The notes: generated by a model from the sequence alone, not told the origin. Positions 35,237 to 44,415 are shown, counted from the stretch's first letter. The stretch is DNA of 64,000 nucleotides from Nonlabens sp. Hel1_33_55 (GCF_900101765.1 NZ_LT627735.1:2263501-2327500); one strand, 5' to 3'. Numbers and translations: made by a program.

Positions 35237-35899
35237 ATGCCTCGTTTTGTTGCATATACATCAATGAATTACGATCTTTACCTTGAAAAGAGTAACAAAA
35301 TGGAGCTACCAGAATTCCTACACGATTTAACTGGTGGTGGCGATAGGCCATCACTGAAGTATGCTAGTGAGATATTTAGCATGCTTGAAGTTATTAAAGT
35401 CAAGAAAAAGCAAGTGCTTCTTCATTTAGGCGAGGTGTGCGACAATATTTATTTTATAAAATCAGGAATTGTCAAGGGTTCCATTATCGATGAATACGGT
35501 GACCTTCATACCATCAGATTTGTTGCAGAAAATGATGTAATGACCTCAATGTACAGTTTTGTGGATCAGACACCTTCAAACATTCAATTACAATGTGTTG
35601 AAGCAGGTGAAGTCATGTGCTTTAACCATCAGGATTTTATGTACATCAATAAACTTTATCCAGGTCTGCTACCAGCGTTTCAAAAACTTATGTTGAAACG
35701 TTATCATGATCAGCTTGATGAAAAGTCACGTATGATTACAAACGATGCAACCACGCGTTATTTGAAATTTATGGAGCGCTATAAAAACATTGAGGAACGC
35801 TTACCTCTAAAAGACATAGCATCCTATCTAGGAATTAGACAACAATCCTTAAGTCGTTTACGTAGTAAAATGGATCCTGAGAGTGTTGACATGCACTGA
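35237..35899 (+). CDS. Crp/Fnr family transcriptional regulator
   Basis: A 220-residue protein with a cyclic-nucleotide-binding fold (VLLHLGEVCDNIYFIKSGIVKGS, about residues 55-130) and a C-terminal winged-helix part, LPLKDIASYLGIRQQSLSRLRSKM, whose second helix would read DNA. No FNR-type cysteine set is present, and the phosphate-binding RE(L/M)..R motif of cAMP receptors is not evident, so the ligand is unknown. In-frame starts at 35264 and 35300 (MELPEFLHDLTGGG) are reasonable alternatives. It may regulate the divergent heme operon or the downstream yicC run, but no operator is recognised. Confidence 0.88.
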   Translation: MPRFVAYTSMNYDLYLEKSNKMELPEFLHDLTGGGDRPSLKYASEIFSMLEVIKVKKKQVLLHLGEVCDNIYFIKSGIVKGSIIDEYGDLHTIRFVAENDVMTSMYSFVDQTPSNIQLQCVEAGEVMCFNHQDFMYINKLYPGLLPAFQKLMLKRYHDQLDEKSRMITNDATTRYLKFMERYKNIEERLPLKDIASYLGIRQQSLSRLRSKMDPESVDMH

Positions 35900-35939
35900 G
35901 CATTTTCATTCGTTATCTTTGCCAGCCTAAAACGAGCTC

Positions 35940-36806
35940 ATGATTATTTCCATGACAGGATATGGCAAATCTGTCCAGCAATTACCTCAACGAAAGATTA
36001 CTGTTGAAATACGCACTTTAAACAGCAAAAATCTAGATCTTAATCTAAGAATTCCCAGCGCTTATCGTGAGAAGGAATTGGATATTAGAAAAATTGCAGC
36101 TGCTCAATTATCAAGAGGTAAAATAGATCTAGCGCTTCACGTAGAAAACACCAGCGGCAAAACTGGGCAAAAACTTAATATTGATCAAATAGAGCAATAT
36201 ATAGATCAACTTTCCCAAATCCAAAATCTAGATGCTAGCGACAAGTTAAAGCTAGTTGAAATAGCAACTTCATTTCCCGATGTATTTCAAAATATTGAAG
36301 AGGAAATTGAAGATTCAGAATTTCAAATAGTTCTGAAAACTGTTAATGAAGCTCTTGATGCGGTAAATGATTACCGTGAAACAGAAGGTTCCATTCTCCA
36401 AGAAGAATTTACAAACCGCATTAATAACATTGCTCAACTTCTCGATGATGTTATCGTTGATGATAAAAATAGACTTGATGGGATAAGAACTAGACTTGAA
36501 AAAGCGGTAGCCGACTTAAAAGAAAAAGTTGATGAGAATAGATTTGAACAAGAATTGATCTATTACCTAGAGAAATACGACATTACGGAAGAAAAAGTGC
36601 GTCTCAATAATCACCTCAACTATTTTAAGCAAACGATGAGCGCTTCTACCTCTCAAGGTAAAAAGTTAGCCTTTATCTCCCAAGAAATAGGTCGTGAAAT
36701 CAATACCATTGGTAGTAAGGCAAACCATGCAGCAATGCAGCAAAAGGTGGTACAGATGAAGGATGAGTTGGAAAAGATCAAAGAACAAATGCTGAACGTA
36801 TTGTAA
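35940..36806 (+). CDS. yicC: YicC/YloC family endoribonuclease
   Basis: A 288-residue protein beginning MIISMTGYGKSVQQLP, the YicC_N signature, with IRTLNSKNLDLNLRIP next. The C-terminal DUF1732 part ends in SQEIGREINTIGSKAN and MKDELEKIKEQMLNVL. The family is described as endoribonucleases that promote decay of certain small RNAs in E. coli. It shares one base with gmk. A TATCTTTG box at 35914-35921 lies 18 nt upstream, with a TTG 25 nt further, slightly long for the consensus. Confidence 0.94.
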   Translation: MIISMTGYGKSVQQLPQRKITVEIRTLNSKNLDLNLRIPSAYREKELDIRKIAAAQLSRGKIDLALHVENTSGKTGQKLNIDQIEQYIDQLSQIQNLDASDKLKLVEIATSFPDVFQNIEEEIEDSEFQIVLKTVNEALDAVNDYRETEGSILQEEFTNRINNIAQLLDDVIVDDKNRLDGIRTRLEKAVADLKEKVDENRFEQELIYYLEKYDITEEKVRLNNHLNYFKQTMSASTSQGKKLAFISQEIGREINTIGSKANHAAMQQKVVQMKDELEKIKEQMLNVL

Positions 36807-37405
36807 TGAAGATTGAGCCAAAATTAATCGTATTTAGTGCGCCATCTGGAGCAGGTAAAACAACACTTGTCCGGCATCTCTTAAAGCAAAAAGAATTGAA
36901 CCTAGCCTTTTCCATAAGTGCCGCTTCCAGAGATCCTCGGGACGGTGAGATTGACGGGAAAGATTACTATTTTTTAGGAGTTAAAGAATTCAAGAATAGA
37001 ATAAGACACGAGGATTTTCTTGAGTTTGAAGAAGTTTACAGAGACCAGTTCTATGGAACTCTCAAAGCCGAAGTCGAGCGCATTTGGGCATTAGGCAAAC
37101 ACGTAATCTTTGATATAGACGTGGTAGGAGGTTTGAGACTCAAGAAAAAATTCCCAGAACATACGCTTGCCATATTTGTTAAACCACCTTCCATAAACGA
37201 GTTACAAATACGTCTCAAAAAGCGCAAAACAGAAACTCCAGAAAAAATCGCAATGCGCGTGGCAAAAGCCAGCACTGAAATGGCAACCGCTCCACAATTT
37301 GATGTCATCATTAAAAATGATGATCTAGCACTTGCAAAGGCACGCGCCATTCAAGTAGTCAAAGACTTCATTAGTCAACCAGTACCTCGAGATGAAGAAG
37401 AATAA
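36806..37405 (+). CDS. gmk: Guanylate kinase
   Basis: Converts GMP to GDP with ATP. The 199 residues have the P-loop FSAPSGAGKTTLVRHLL, the GMP-binding SISAASRDPRDGEIDGKDYYF and the lid LQIRLKKRKTETPEKIAMRV. In most guanylate kinases the GMP-binding motif starts SxTTRxPR; here it is SAASRDPR, a small departure. It overlaps nadD by 14 bp and yicC by 1 bp, so the three are co-translated. Confidence 0.97.
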   Translation: MKIEPKLIVFSAPSGAGKTTLVRHLLKQKELNLAFSISAASRDPRDGEIDGKDYYFLGVKEFKNRIRHEDFLEFEEVYRDQFYGTLKAEVERIWALGKHVIFDIDVVGGLRLKKKFPEHTLAIFVKPPSINELQIRLKKRKTETPEKIAMRVAKASTEMATAPQFDVIIKNDDLALAKARAIQVVKDFISQPVPRDEEE

Positions 37406-37979
37406 AGTTGGGCTCTATTTTGGAACCTTTAATCCTATTCACATAGGTCATCTTGCCATTGCAAACTATCTTGTAGAAAACAGCGATCTCAAAGAAATCT
37501 GGATGGTGGTCACGCCACACAACCCACTGAAGAAGAAAAATACGCTGTTAGAAGATTACCAGCGTTTGCATATGGTGCATCTTGCAACTGATGATTATCC
37601 AAAAATCAAACCCAGCAACGTCGAATTTTCTTTGCCACAGCCCAATTATACAGTTAACACACTTGCGCATCTCAAGGAAAAACATCCTGAAACAGATTTT
37701 GTTCTGATCATGGGAGAAGACAATTTAAAAAGTCTGCCTAAGTGGAAAAATTATCAGGTACTATTGGAAGAGTATGAAATTATAGTATATCCTCGAATCT
37801 CTGCTGGCGAGGTTCCGTTAGAATTAGTGAATCATTCCAGCATCACAAAAATTGAGGCACCTATCATGGAGATTTCCTCTACCATGATTAGAAATGGGAT
37901 CTCACAAGGCAAGGACCTTAGATACTTTCTTCATCAAGATGTGAATACGTATCTGACTGAAATGAATTTCTACAAGTAA
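37392..37979 (+). CDS. nadD: Nicotinate-nucleotide adenylyltransferase
   Basis: Makes deamido-NAD from nicotinate mononucleotide and ATP. The 195-residue protein has the nucleotidyltransferase start GLYFGTFNPIHIGHLAIA, with the (H/T)xGH motif as HIGH, and the C-terminal ISSTMIRNGISQGKDLRYFLHQDV with the ISSTxIR motif. LIMGEDNLKSLPKWKNY is also typical. It is the last gene of yicC-gmk-nadD. Confidence 0.97.
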   Translation: MKKNKVGLYFGTFNPIHIGHLAIANYLVENSDLKEIWMVVTPHNPLKKKNTLLEDYQRLHMVHLATDDYPKIKPSNVEFSLPQPNYTVNTLAHLKEKHPETDFVLIMGEDNLKSLPKWKNYQVLLEEYEIIVYPRISAGEVPLELVNHSSITKIEAPIMEISSTMIRNGISQGKDLRYFLHQDVNTYLTEMNFYK

Positions 37980-38016
37980 AAAACCGCCTGCAACCATTTA
38001 TAGGTGTACAAGCGGC
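37978..38016 (-). terminator. Probable terminator for the lipoprotein gene
   Basis: On the minus strand CCGCTTG pairs with CAGGCGG (one G-U) with a partly paired interior, followed by six T residues. It lies about 47 nt beyond the stop of the minus-strand gene. Confidence 0.5.
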
Positions 38017-38062
38017 TTCCAACCAACCAAATCTTAAGTTTCTTCATCAGAAACTATAATGT

Positions 38063-38950
38063 CTATTTTCTTGCTCTCTCCACGTCCAGCATTCTGGATT
38101 TTGAAGTAGTCGTACTTTTCAGCTGGATAAAATTTCTACCCTTGAATTCGTAGGTAGTTCCAGATGACACATGATACAGTTCAATTGTCGCATCATCAAT
38201 AACGTAAAGGTCGAAATAATCATTGCCTAAAAAATCATAATCGAGCGTTAAATGCTTGTTAAGTGAACCAGGAGACGCATCTTCTACCCAATATTCTCCA
38301 GTATAATCCCAATAAAGGCTGCCTGTACTCAAACCATTACGGTCTTGTGAGCTTTGGAAGATATCGGCATCTGTTGCAGGTCTAAATCTTAGGTGATTTT
38401 CAGCATCAAATTCATTGATCGCACCTTCATTACTGGTATAGACTTTTTCCCATGCACCATACTCCTGTAAAAAATACTGGATGTTGTTATAAAACAATTG
38501 ATCATAGTCAAAACCATTGATGCTATATCCATCAAGAAAGTAACGGTCACCATTAAAAGTATCCCTAAGTTCTATACGTCTAAAACTATGTACAATTACG
38601 TCAAACTCATGAACGCCATCAATATCATGATTGATCGTAACGGTATCAAAAAATGTATCATAGCTTCCCACATCGATCCCTATTCCAGAACCAGCACGAC
38701 CTATACCCACTAAGTTGTTATTGGCATAAAGAGTTCCAAAATCAAATGACATCGTAAATGCTCGAGTCATGAACGGCACATCCAGATTACCTTGAGAACT
38801 ATTCAAGTCCAGATACCAGACATCGTGAGATGAAAGAACCTCATTCAATGTAGGTTCCACTATTGGATCGCCTATAATAATTTCTGCATCACAACTAACA
38901 AGAGTGATGGCAAGGGCAAATCCGCCTAAGAGAGTAGTTATTGATTTCAT
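38063..38950 (-). CDS. Lipoprotein of unknown function
   Basis: A 295-residue lipoprotein: signal sequence MKSITTLLGGFALAITLVSC with a lipobox LVSC (Cys20), followed by DAEIIIG. The rest is rich in aromatic and acidic residues with many short beta-strand-like segments (FTMSFDFGTLYANNNLVGIG, FDLYVIDDATIELYHVSSGT), suggesting an all-beta extracytoplasmic domain. I do not recognise a family. It has its own terminator and no evident partner; nadD converges on it. Confidence 0.75.
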   Translation of the reverse strand: MKSITTLLGGFALAITLVSCDAEIIIGDPIVEPTLNEVLSSHDVWYLDLNSSQGNLDVPFMTRAFTMSFDFGTLYANNNLVGIGRAGSGIGIDVGSYDTFFDTVTINHDIDGVHEFDVIVHSFRRIELRDTFNGDRYFLDGYSINGFDYDQLFYNNIQYFLQEYGAWEKVYTSNEGAINEFDAENHLRFRPATDADIFQSSQDRNGLSTGSLYWDYTGEYWVEDASPGSLNKHLTLDYDFLGNDYFDLYVIDDATIELYHVSSGTTYEFKGRNFIQLKSTTTSKSRMLDVERARK

Positions 38951-39041
38951 ATCGGTATCATTTAAAGTTCACTACAACGTTTTCGAAAATCGTGCCATTT
39001 TTGTAACGCGCTAAATTATAGTTAGTTATGAATATTTGTTA

Positions 39042-39057
39042 CGCTTTCGCGAAAGCG
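39042..39057. repeat. Dispersed palindrome, intergenic
   Basis: Perfect copy upstream of gpsA, left flank TTA and right flank AACTCAT. Confidence 0.97.
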
Positions 39058-39152
39058 AACTCATCAAAAGTCATCGTGCAACCATATGACTTAACATATT
39101 CTCAAAAAAACGTACTATCAAAAATGGTATCTTTACAAATACACTCTATTCT

Positions 39153-40148
39153 ATGGAAAAAACACTCAAAATAGCCGTCCTAGGTGGTGGTAGCTGGGCT
39201 ACCGCAATTGTAAAAATGCTTGCTGAAAGCATGGATGAAGTTGGGTGGTACATGCGTAGTGTTTATGCCATTGAGCACATTAAGCGTAATGATCACAATC
39301 CAAGCTATCTAAGTAGTGTAGAATTTGATGTAAGCAAGCTCAAATTATCAAACGATATCAATGAAATAGTAGCGTATGCAGATGTCTGTATTTTTGCTAT
39401 TCCCAGTGCATTTCTTCATTCAGAGTTGTCTGCATTGACGGTTTCTTTTGATGGTAAGCGAGTGGTATCTGCCATAAAGGGAATCGTTCCTGAAACGGGT
39501 TTGATCGTTGGTGAATACTTCAATCAGCACTACAATGTGGCTATGGAAGATATAGGTGTGTTAACCGGTCCATGCCATGCAGAAGAAGTGGCTTTAGAGC
39601 GTCTCTCCTATCTTACCGTAGCTTTTGCAGATGAGCAAAAAGCAAAAGAACTCGCTGAATATTTTGAAAATGATTACATCAATTGTAAAATAAGTGATGA
39701 CATCATAGGTACAGAATATGCTGCCGTTCTCAAGAACATTTACGCAATTGCAGCTGGAATCGCCCATGGATTGGGTTACGGTGATAACTTCCAGAGCGTC
39801 TTGATGTCAAACGCGATAAGAGAAATGAAGCGTTATATCAAAAAAGTCCACAAGATGAAGCGCAACATCAATGATAGCGCCTATCTGGGTGACTTATTGG
39901 TAACTGGATATTCCGTCTTTTCACGTAACCGATTATTCGGTAATATGCTGGGTAAAGGTTACACGGTACGTAGTGCCCAACTAGAAATGAGCATGATTGC
40001 CGAAGGTTATTATGCCACTAAAAGTGCCTTTGAACTGAATCAAAAACAAGGCGCTAAAACTCCTATTCTCGATGCAGTTTACGCAGTGCTTTACGAGAAT
40101 AAGAACCCAAAAAAAATCTTTCAAAAACTAGCTGAAAAGCTGGATTAA
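39153..40148 (+). CDS. gpsA: Glycerol-3-phosphate dehydrogenase [NAD(P)+]
   Basis: Makes sn-glycerol 3-phosphate for phospholipids from dihydroxyacetone phosphate. The 331-residue protein has the Rossmann motif IAVLGGGSWATAIVKML, the VLTGPCHAEEVALE segment and the catalytic-lysine region YAAVLKNIYAIAAGIAHGLGYGDN. The usual GPSFA motif is GPCHA here. It lies 17 nt upstream of the ALDH7-type gene. A TATCTTTA sequence 15 nt before the ATG is a near match to a -7 box. Confidence 0.94.
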   Translation: MEKTLKIAVLGGGSWATAIVKMLAESMDEVGWYMRSVYAIEHIKRNDHNPSYLSSVEFDVSKLKLSNDINEIVAYADVCIFAIPSAFLHSELSALTVSFDGKRVVSAIKGIVPETGLIVGEYFNQHYNVAMEDIGVLTGPCHAEEVALERLSYLTVAFADEQKAKELAEYFENDYINCKISDDIIGTEYAAVLKNIYAIAAGIAHGLGYGDNFQSVLMSNAIREMKRYIKKVHKMKRNINDSAYLGDLLVTGYSVFSRNRLFGNMLGKGYTVRSAQLEMSMIAEGYYATKSAFELNQKQGAKTPILDAVYAVLYENKNPKKIFQKLAEKLD

Positions 40149-40165
40149 TTTTTAAATCATAGTAC

Positions 40166-41719
40166 ATGTCACACATAGCCAAAGATTTTGGTATAGATGA
40201 AGCGCTCCAACAATTGGGTGTTTCAAAAAATAATAAAGGAACTTCAACTGGAAACAACCATTTTGGAAGCGGTGAAGAAATCATTTCTTCCTCGCCAGTT
40301 GATGGTGCTGAAATAGCATCTGTTTCTACAACAACTGCCGCTGATTATGACAAAGTAGTCACTACGGCGCAAAAAGCCTTCAAGGACTGGAGATTGAAGC
40401 CTGCACCATTGCGTGGCGAGATCGTAAGGCAGTTTGGAGATGAACTACGCAGATTGAAGGAACCGCTAGGAAAGCTGGTTTCTTACGAAATGGGTAAGTC
40501 TTATCAAGAAGGTCTTGGCGAGGTTCAAGAGATGATAGACATATGCGATTTTGCAGTTGGTCTTTCCAGACAATTGCATGGACTTACCATGCATAGTGAG
40601 CGTCCTGGACATAGAATGTATGAGCAATATCATCCTTTAGGAATTGTAGGTATTATCAGTGCTTTTAATTTTCCCGTTGCGGTTTGGGCTTGGAATACAG
40701 CACTCGCTTGGGTTTGTGGAGACGTTTGTATTTGGAAACCAAGTGAAAAAACTCCTATCACTGGAATCGCCTGTCAAAATATCATCGCCAAAGTCCTCAA
40801 AGACAACAACCTTCCAGAAGGTATTTCTTGTCTAGTAAACGGCGATTACAAGGTAGGCGAGATAATGACTACTGATAAGCGCGTGCCGTTAATCAGCGCG
40901 ACTGGTTCAACTCGTATGGGTAAGATCGTTGCAAGCAAAGTTGGTGAGCGATTAGGTAAATCATTATTGGAGTTAGGTGGTAATAATGCCATCATTGTAA
41001 CTCCAGATGCCGATATTAAAATGACTGTGATTGGTGCTGTTTTTGGCGCAGTAGGAACGGCTGGACAGCGTTGTACCTCAACGCGTCGTTTGATCATTCA
41101 TGAATCCATGTATGATAAAGTGAAAAATGCAGTCGTCGATGCTTACAAGCAATTGAAAATTGGGAATCCGCTGGATGAGAATAATCATGTGGGTCCATTG
41201 ATTGATAAAGATGCTGTAAAAGGCTATCAAAATGCTTTGACTAAAGTGGTCGAAGAAGGTGGTAAAATCATCGTTGAAGGTGGCGTCTTAGAAGGTAAAG
41301 GCTACGAAAGTGGTTGCTATGTAAAACCAGCCATCGCCGAAGCCGAAAACTCTTTTGAAATCGTGCAGCACGAGACTTTTGCTCCTGTTCTGTATTTACT
41401 GAAATACAGCGGTGATGTAGAAAATGCTTTAGAACTTCAAAATGGCGTTAATCAAGGATTGTCCAGCGCAATCATGACAAACAACCTACGTGAGGCAGAA
41501 CGTTTCTTGAGCGTGGCTGGATCTGATTGCGGTATTGCAAATGTGAATATAGGAACCAGTGGAGCCGAAATAGGCGGCGCCTTTGGTGGAGAAAAGGACA
41601 CTGGCGGCGGCCGTGAATCTGGTAGTGATGCTTGGAAAGTTTATATGAGAAGACAAACGAACACGATTAACTACACGACGGAATTACCACTCGCGCAGGG
41701 AATCAAATTTGATTTGTAA
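40166..41719 (+). CDS. ALDH7-type aldehyde dehydrogenase
   Basis: A 517-residue NAD-dependent aldehyde dehydrogenase of the antiquitin (ALDH7) group, which in lysine breakdown oxidises 2-aminoadipate semialdehyde (piperideine-6-carboxylate). The catalytic cysteine is in TAGQRCTSTRRL and the base glutamate in LLELGGNNAI. The C-terminal GGEKDTGGGRESGSDAWKVY is the group's hallmark. The substrate is inferred from similarity, since no other lysine genes lie near. It is followed by a strong terminator. Confidence 0.9.
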   Translation: MSHIAKDFGIDEALQQLGVSKNNKGTSTGNNHFGSGEEIISSSPVDGAEIASVSTTTAADYDKVVTTAQKAFKDWRLKPAPLRGEIVRQFGDELRRLKEPLGKLVSYEMGKSYQEGLGEVQEMIDICDFAVGLSRQLHGLTMHSERPGHRMYEQYHPLGIVGIISAFNFPVAVWAWNTALAWVCGDVCIWKPSEKTPITGIACQNIIAKVLKDNNLPEGISCLVNGDYKVGEIMTTDKRVPLISATGSTRMGKIVASKVGERLGKSLLELGGNNAIIVTPDADIKMTVIGAVFGAVGTAGQRCTSTRRLIIHESMYDKVKNAVVDAYKQLKIGNPLDENNHVGPLIDKDAVKGYQNALTKVVEEGGKIIVEGGVLEGKGYESGCYVKPAIAEAENSFEIVQHETFAPVLYLLKYSGDVENALELQNGVNQGLSSAIMTNNLREAERFLSVAGSDCGIANVNIGTSGAEIGGAFGGEKDTGGGRESGSDAWKVYMRRQTNTINYTTELPLAQGIKFDL

Positions 41720-41738
41720 TCAAGTAGAGTTTATAAAT

Positions 41739-41767
41739 AAAAACCGCCTCGTTGAGGCGGTTTTTTT
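41739..41767. terminator. Terminator after the ALDH7-type gene
   Basis: AAACCGCCTC pairs with GAGGCGGTTT around a 3-nt GTT loop, followed by T residues. A-rich sequence on the left could let it work from the minus strand as well. Confidence 0.88.
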
Positions 41768-41791
41768 GTGTGATGATTTTTGAAGTTATTA

Positions 41792-41807
41792 CGCTTTCGC
41801 GAAAGCG
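41792..41807. repeat. Dispersed palindrome, intergenic
   Basis: Perfect copy between the ALDH7-type terminator and the YdjG-like stop; same flanks as the copy at 39042. Confidence 0.97.
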
Positions 41808-41818
41808 AACTCATTCCA

Positions 41819-42910
41819 TCATTGCTGCAAATTCACAAAATATACAATGATTGCAATTAGGATCAATCCTGCGAGAATTGCCAAAAATATCTTCCAAAAC
41901 GAGTACGGTCGATCGCCGTAGATGGTTCCAGTCTGACCATTAACGTAGAAGTTGTATCGCTTGCCATTATAATTATAAGAACTGATATAAAGCGGCAATA
42001 AAATTTGCTTAAACGTCTCGTCACTCAGGTTCATATCCATGTTACTGATGCGTTGCTCATCACCACCTATGTCACGACGTATCCAGTTTTTAGCTATTTC
42101 CTCTGCCTTGTCAGTAGCTTTTAAGTGACCATCTTTAAGTGGAATAGTATATTTTTCTGTCACGTAACCCGCTAGATAACTGGTATCAAAAGTTTTGAGA
42201 CCTTCTAATTTCCAGCTGGCAATGGAAATTGGAATTTTTATCTTTTGATTATTGGTTCCCTTTACTAAGGTATCATCCACAAAGCCACTCACATTTCCCG
42301 AAGCATTAGACCATCTGGTACGGCGTTCTTGCACGGTACGCTTGTTTTTACCAGAACCTCGCGTGACCGTGACATAATAATAGTCGCCTCGCTCACCAGA
42401 ATAACTGGATTCCAATTGTGCATCAAAGGTCCAATAGGGAACATACAAACCTTTAGTATACTCAGGACTTAAACTAGCACGCTGTAGATTGTTGGGCGCC
42501 CACCACAATCCATCGACCCATTTCTTAAAGATCTGGTGCGCCTTATCTACCTTAAAAGAAAACGGTAACACCGCACCTGGCAAAATCCACTCTTCTTTAT
42601 ATTGATCTTCTATAATCAATGGCATCGTACAATACACACAATGCAGCGATTTGTAGTTATCCTCTACATGTTGAGTAGCGCCACAATTATCGCACTGCAA
42701 CATGGTCAATTCCATCGAGTGCGATTGCGCACCCATAGACTCTAGATATTTATGTAATTCCAGTTCCTGAAACGGCTGGACTTCTTGATCAATCTGTTCT
42801 ACATGACCACAATAATCACACGTGATCGTGTCTGTGCCTGGTTCATAAGTAAGCTCTGCACCGCAATTGACACAGGATTTTTTTCTTTCTGAATTAGTGG
42901 TTGGGTTCAA
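41819..42910 (-). CDS. YdjG-like zinc-ribbon membrane protein
   Basis: A 363-residue protein with two N-terminal zinc ribbons, SCVNCGAELTYEPGTDTITCDYCGHVEQ (written here as CVNCG..CDYCG) and CDNCG..CVYC, a central domain (about 110-320) with the aromatic strip YVPYWTFDAQLESSYSG, and one C-terminal transmembrane span (about 335-358, IFLAILAGLILIAIIVYFV). This matches the layout of Bacillus YdjG, a partner of YdjH and YdjI in recruiting PspA to the membrane. A YdjI-like gene lies just upstream on the same strand, which supports the call. No PspA gene is in the window. Confidence 0.78.
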   Translation of the reverse strand: MNPTTNSERKKSCVNCGAELTYEPGTDTITCDYCGHVEQIDQEVQPFQELELHKYLESMGAQSHSMELTMLQCDNCGATQHVEDNYKSLHCVYCTMPLIIEDQYKEEWILPGAVLPFSFKVDKAHQIFKKWVDGLWWAPNNLQRASLSPEYTKGLYVPYWTFDAQLESSYSGERGDYYYVTVTRGSGKNKRTVQERRTRWSNASGNVSGFVDDTLVKGTNNQKIKIPISIASWKLEGLKTFDTSYLAGYVTEKYTIPLKDGHLKATDKAEEIAKNWIRRDIGGDEQRISNMDMNLSDETFKQILLPLYISSYNYNGKRYNFYVNGQTGTIYGDRPYSFWKIFLAILAGLILIAIIVYFVNLQQ

Positions 42911-42935
42911 TTGTAGTTAGTCATTAGATTCTTTT

Positions 42936-43110
42936 ACCAATTCCTGATTTGCGTCGCAAATCATAATTACCAATTGCCCATTTGATTCTGCAGCGCCAAA
43001 ATGGATTGCCTATTAAAATGCTCGTACTTTAATTATTTTAATGACTCTAAAATTATAATTGGCAATCGGCAATCGGCAATACGAGATTTGCGCAGCAAAT
43101 CGAGAATAAG
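42936..43110. repeat. Inverted-repeat element between YdjG-like and YdjI-like genes
   Basis: The left end has the palindrome GATTTGCGTCGCAAATC (42946-42962) and then ATTACCAATTGCC; the right end, reverse-complemented, reads GATTTGCTGCGCAAATC and then ATTGCCGATTGCC. The two ends therefore form imperfect terminal inverted repeats of about 35-45 bp around ~80 bp of AT-rich DNA. No open frame lies inside. It could be a small non-autonomous mobile element or a regulatory hairpin pair. Confidence 0.6.
43059..43086. repeat. Heptamer array TTGGCAA/TCGGCAA
   Basis: Units TTGGCAA, TCGGCAA, TCGGCAA and a diverged TACGAGA follow each other in the right arm of the inverted-repeat element. Confidence 0.65.
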
Positions 43111-43200
43111 CAATAATTTGAAGAGCTTTTAGGTTATCGCGATAGTTCTCGACTGCACTCAAACAAGCATTTCATTGCAATTTAGAGCGCAGCGACAAAA

Positions 43201-44331
43201 TTATGGCAACGGTGGTGGTGTGTTACCGCCTAAAAAGGTTTTCAGCTCTTCAATTTCATTGAGTGGTTTCCAGGTTTCCATTCCGCTTTTCCAGATGAGC
43301 GTATCGCGGTTTACGGTTCTTCCTGCAAATAAGGCGCGTAATTGTTCAAACGGAACTGGTCCTGTCTGCGATCCATTACTTGCATAGAAATATTGAACGG
43401 CTTGAGGCATAGGTGGCGGCATTGCTGCGGCCTGATTTTGGGGCGCAGCTTGCTGTCCGCCCATTTGAGGTGTCATCATGCCGCCCATTTGCTGTGCCAG
43501 CACAAATCCCATACCCATTCCCATTCCTGCACCAGCAGTTCCACCTTCATTTTTAGCTGCTGCTTCAATGGCTTTGGCAGTTTTGAATTTGGTTAATTTG
43601 TCTAGGTCGATCTTGTCAATACGACTGTATTCAAAAATCTCTTTCTTGAGATCTTCTGGCATCGATACATTCTCGATGTAAAATTTCTCTAGCGAAATCC
43701 CAACACTTAAGAATTCTGGCTTCATCACTTCCTGACAAGTCTCGGAAAGTTCTGAAGTATTTGCCGCATACAATTCAATAGGCAAATTTGCCTCACCTAC
43801 GGTATCTGTAAATCGTGTTGCGATAAGGCTTTTGAGATGTTCATTGATCTCAAAGTTGGTGAAGTTATTGTCGGTTCCAACGATGTCCACGATGAATTTA
43901 CCGGCATCGGCTATTTTGAAGGCGTAGGTTCCGAAGGCTCGTATTTCTACCAATCCAAAACGTTCATCGCTTAGTGTAATTGGGTTTTTGGTTCCCCATT
44001 TCTCGTCTGTAAATAAGTGGGTATTGACAAAATAAACCTCTGCTTTGAATGGCGAGTTGAACCCGTATTTCCATCCTTTCAATGTGGAAAGAATTGGAAG
44101 ATTTTGAGTCGTTAAGTCGTAAGTCCCAGGTTTGAACACATCTGCCAGCTGGCCTTCATTGACAAAAACAGCCGTCTGCCCTTCACGAACAATGAGTTTT
44201 GCACCGTTTTTGATTTCGTTTTGATAACGCTCAAATCGGTGAGCAATGGTGTCATCTGTATAGTCCAGCCACTCAACGATGTCGATAAATTCATGACTGA
44301 GCTTTTCTTTTATTTTATCAAAGATTCCCAT
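43201..44331 (-). CDS. YdjI-like SPFH domain protein with C-terminal GYF_2 domain
   Basis: A 376-residue protein. Residues ~1-250 match the virion core/YdjI type SPFH family: a short amphipathic start MGIFDKIKEKLSHEFID, KLIVREGQTAVFVNEGQLADVFKPGTY and TLKGWKYGFNSPF. A glycine-methionine-rich linker (GAGMGMGMGFVLAQQMGGMM, about 270-300) follows, then a GYF_2 domain at ~315-370 (QYFYASNGSQTGPVPFEQL, DTLIWKSGMETWKPL). Bacillus YdjI uses a related fold to help bring PspA to the membrane. The GYF_2 domain suggests binding of proline-rich partners. It lies upstream of the YdjG-like gene. Confidence 0.82.
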   Translation of the reverse strand: MGIFDKIKEKLSHEFIDIVEWLDYTDDTIAHRFERYQNEIKNGAKLIVREGQTAVFVNEGQLADVFKPGTYDLTTQNLPILSTLKGWKYGFNSPFKAEVYFVNTHLFTDEKWGTKNPITLSDERFGLVEIRAFGTYAFKIADAGKFIVDIVGTDNNFTNFEINEHLKSLIATRFTDTVGEANLPIELYAANTSELSETCQEVMKPEFLSVGISLEKFYIENVSMPEDLKKEIFEYSRIDKIDLDKLTKFKTAKAIEAAAKNEGGTAGAGMGMGMGFVLAQQMGGMMTPQMGGQQAAPQNQAAAMPPPMPQAVQYFYASNGSQTGPVPFEQLRALFAGRTVNRDTLIWKSGMETWKPLNEIEELKTFLGGNTPPPLP

Positions 44332-44399
44332 AATGGTTGATTTTTAGGATTGTACAATTCAATTTACATTTGTTAGTAGAAAATTATAAGAAAGTGTTA

Positions 44400-44415
44400 C
44401 GCTTTCGCGAAAGCG
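44400..44415. repeat. Dispersed palindrome, intergenic
   Basis: Perfect copy upstream of the YdjI-like gene; symmetric flanks TTA and TAA extend the palindrome to 20 bp. Confidence 0.97.
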
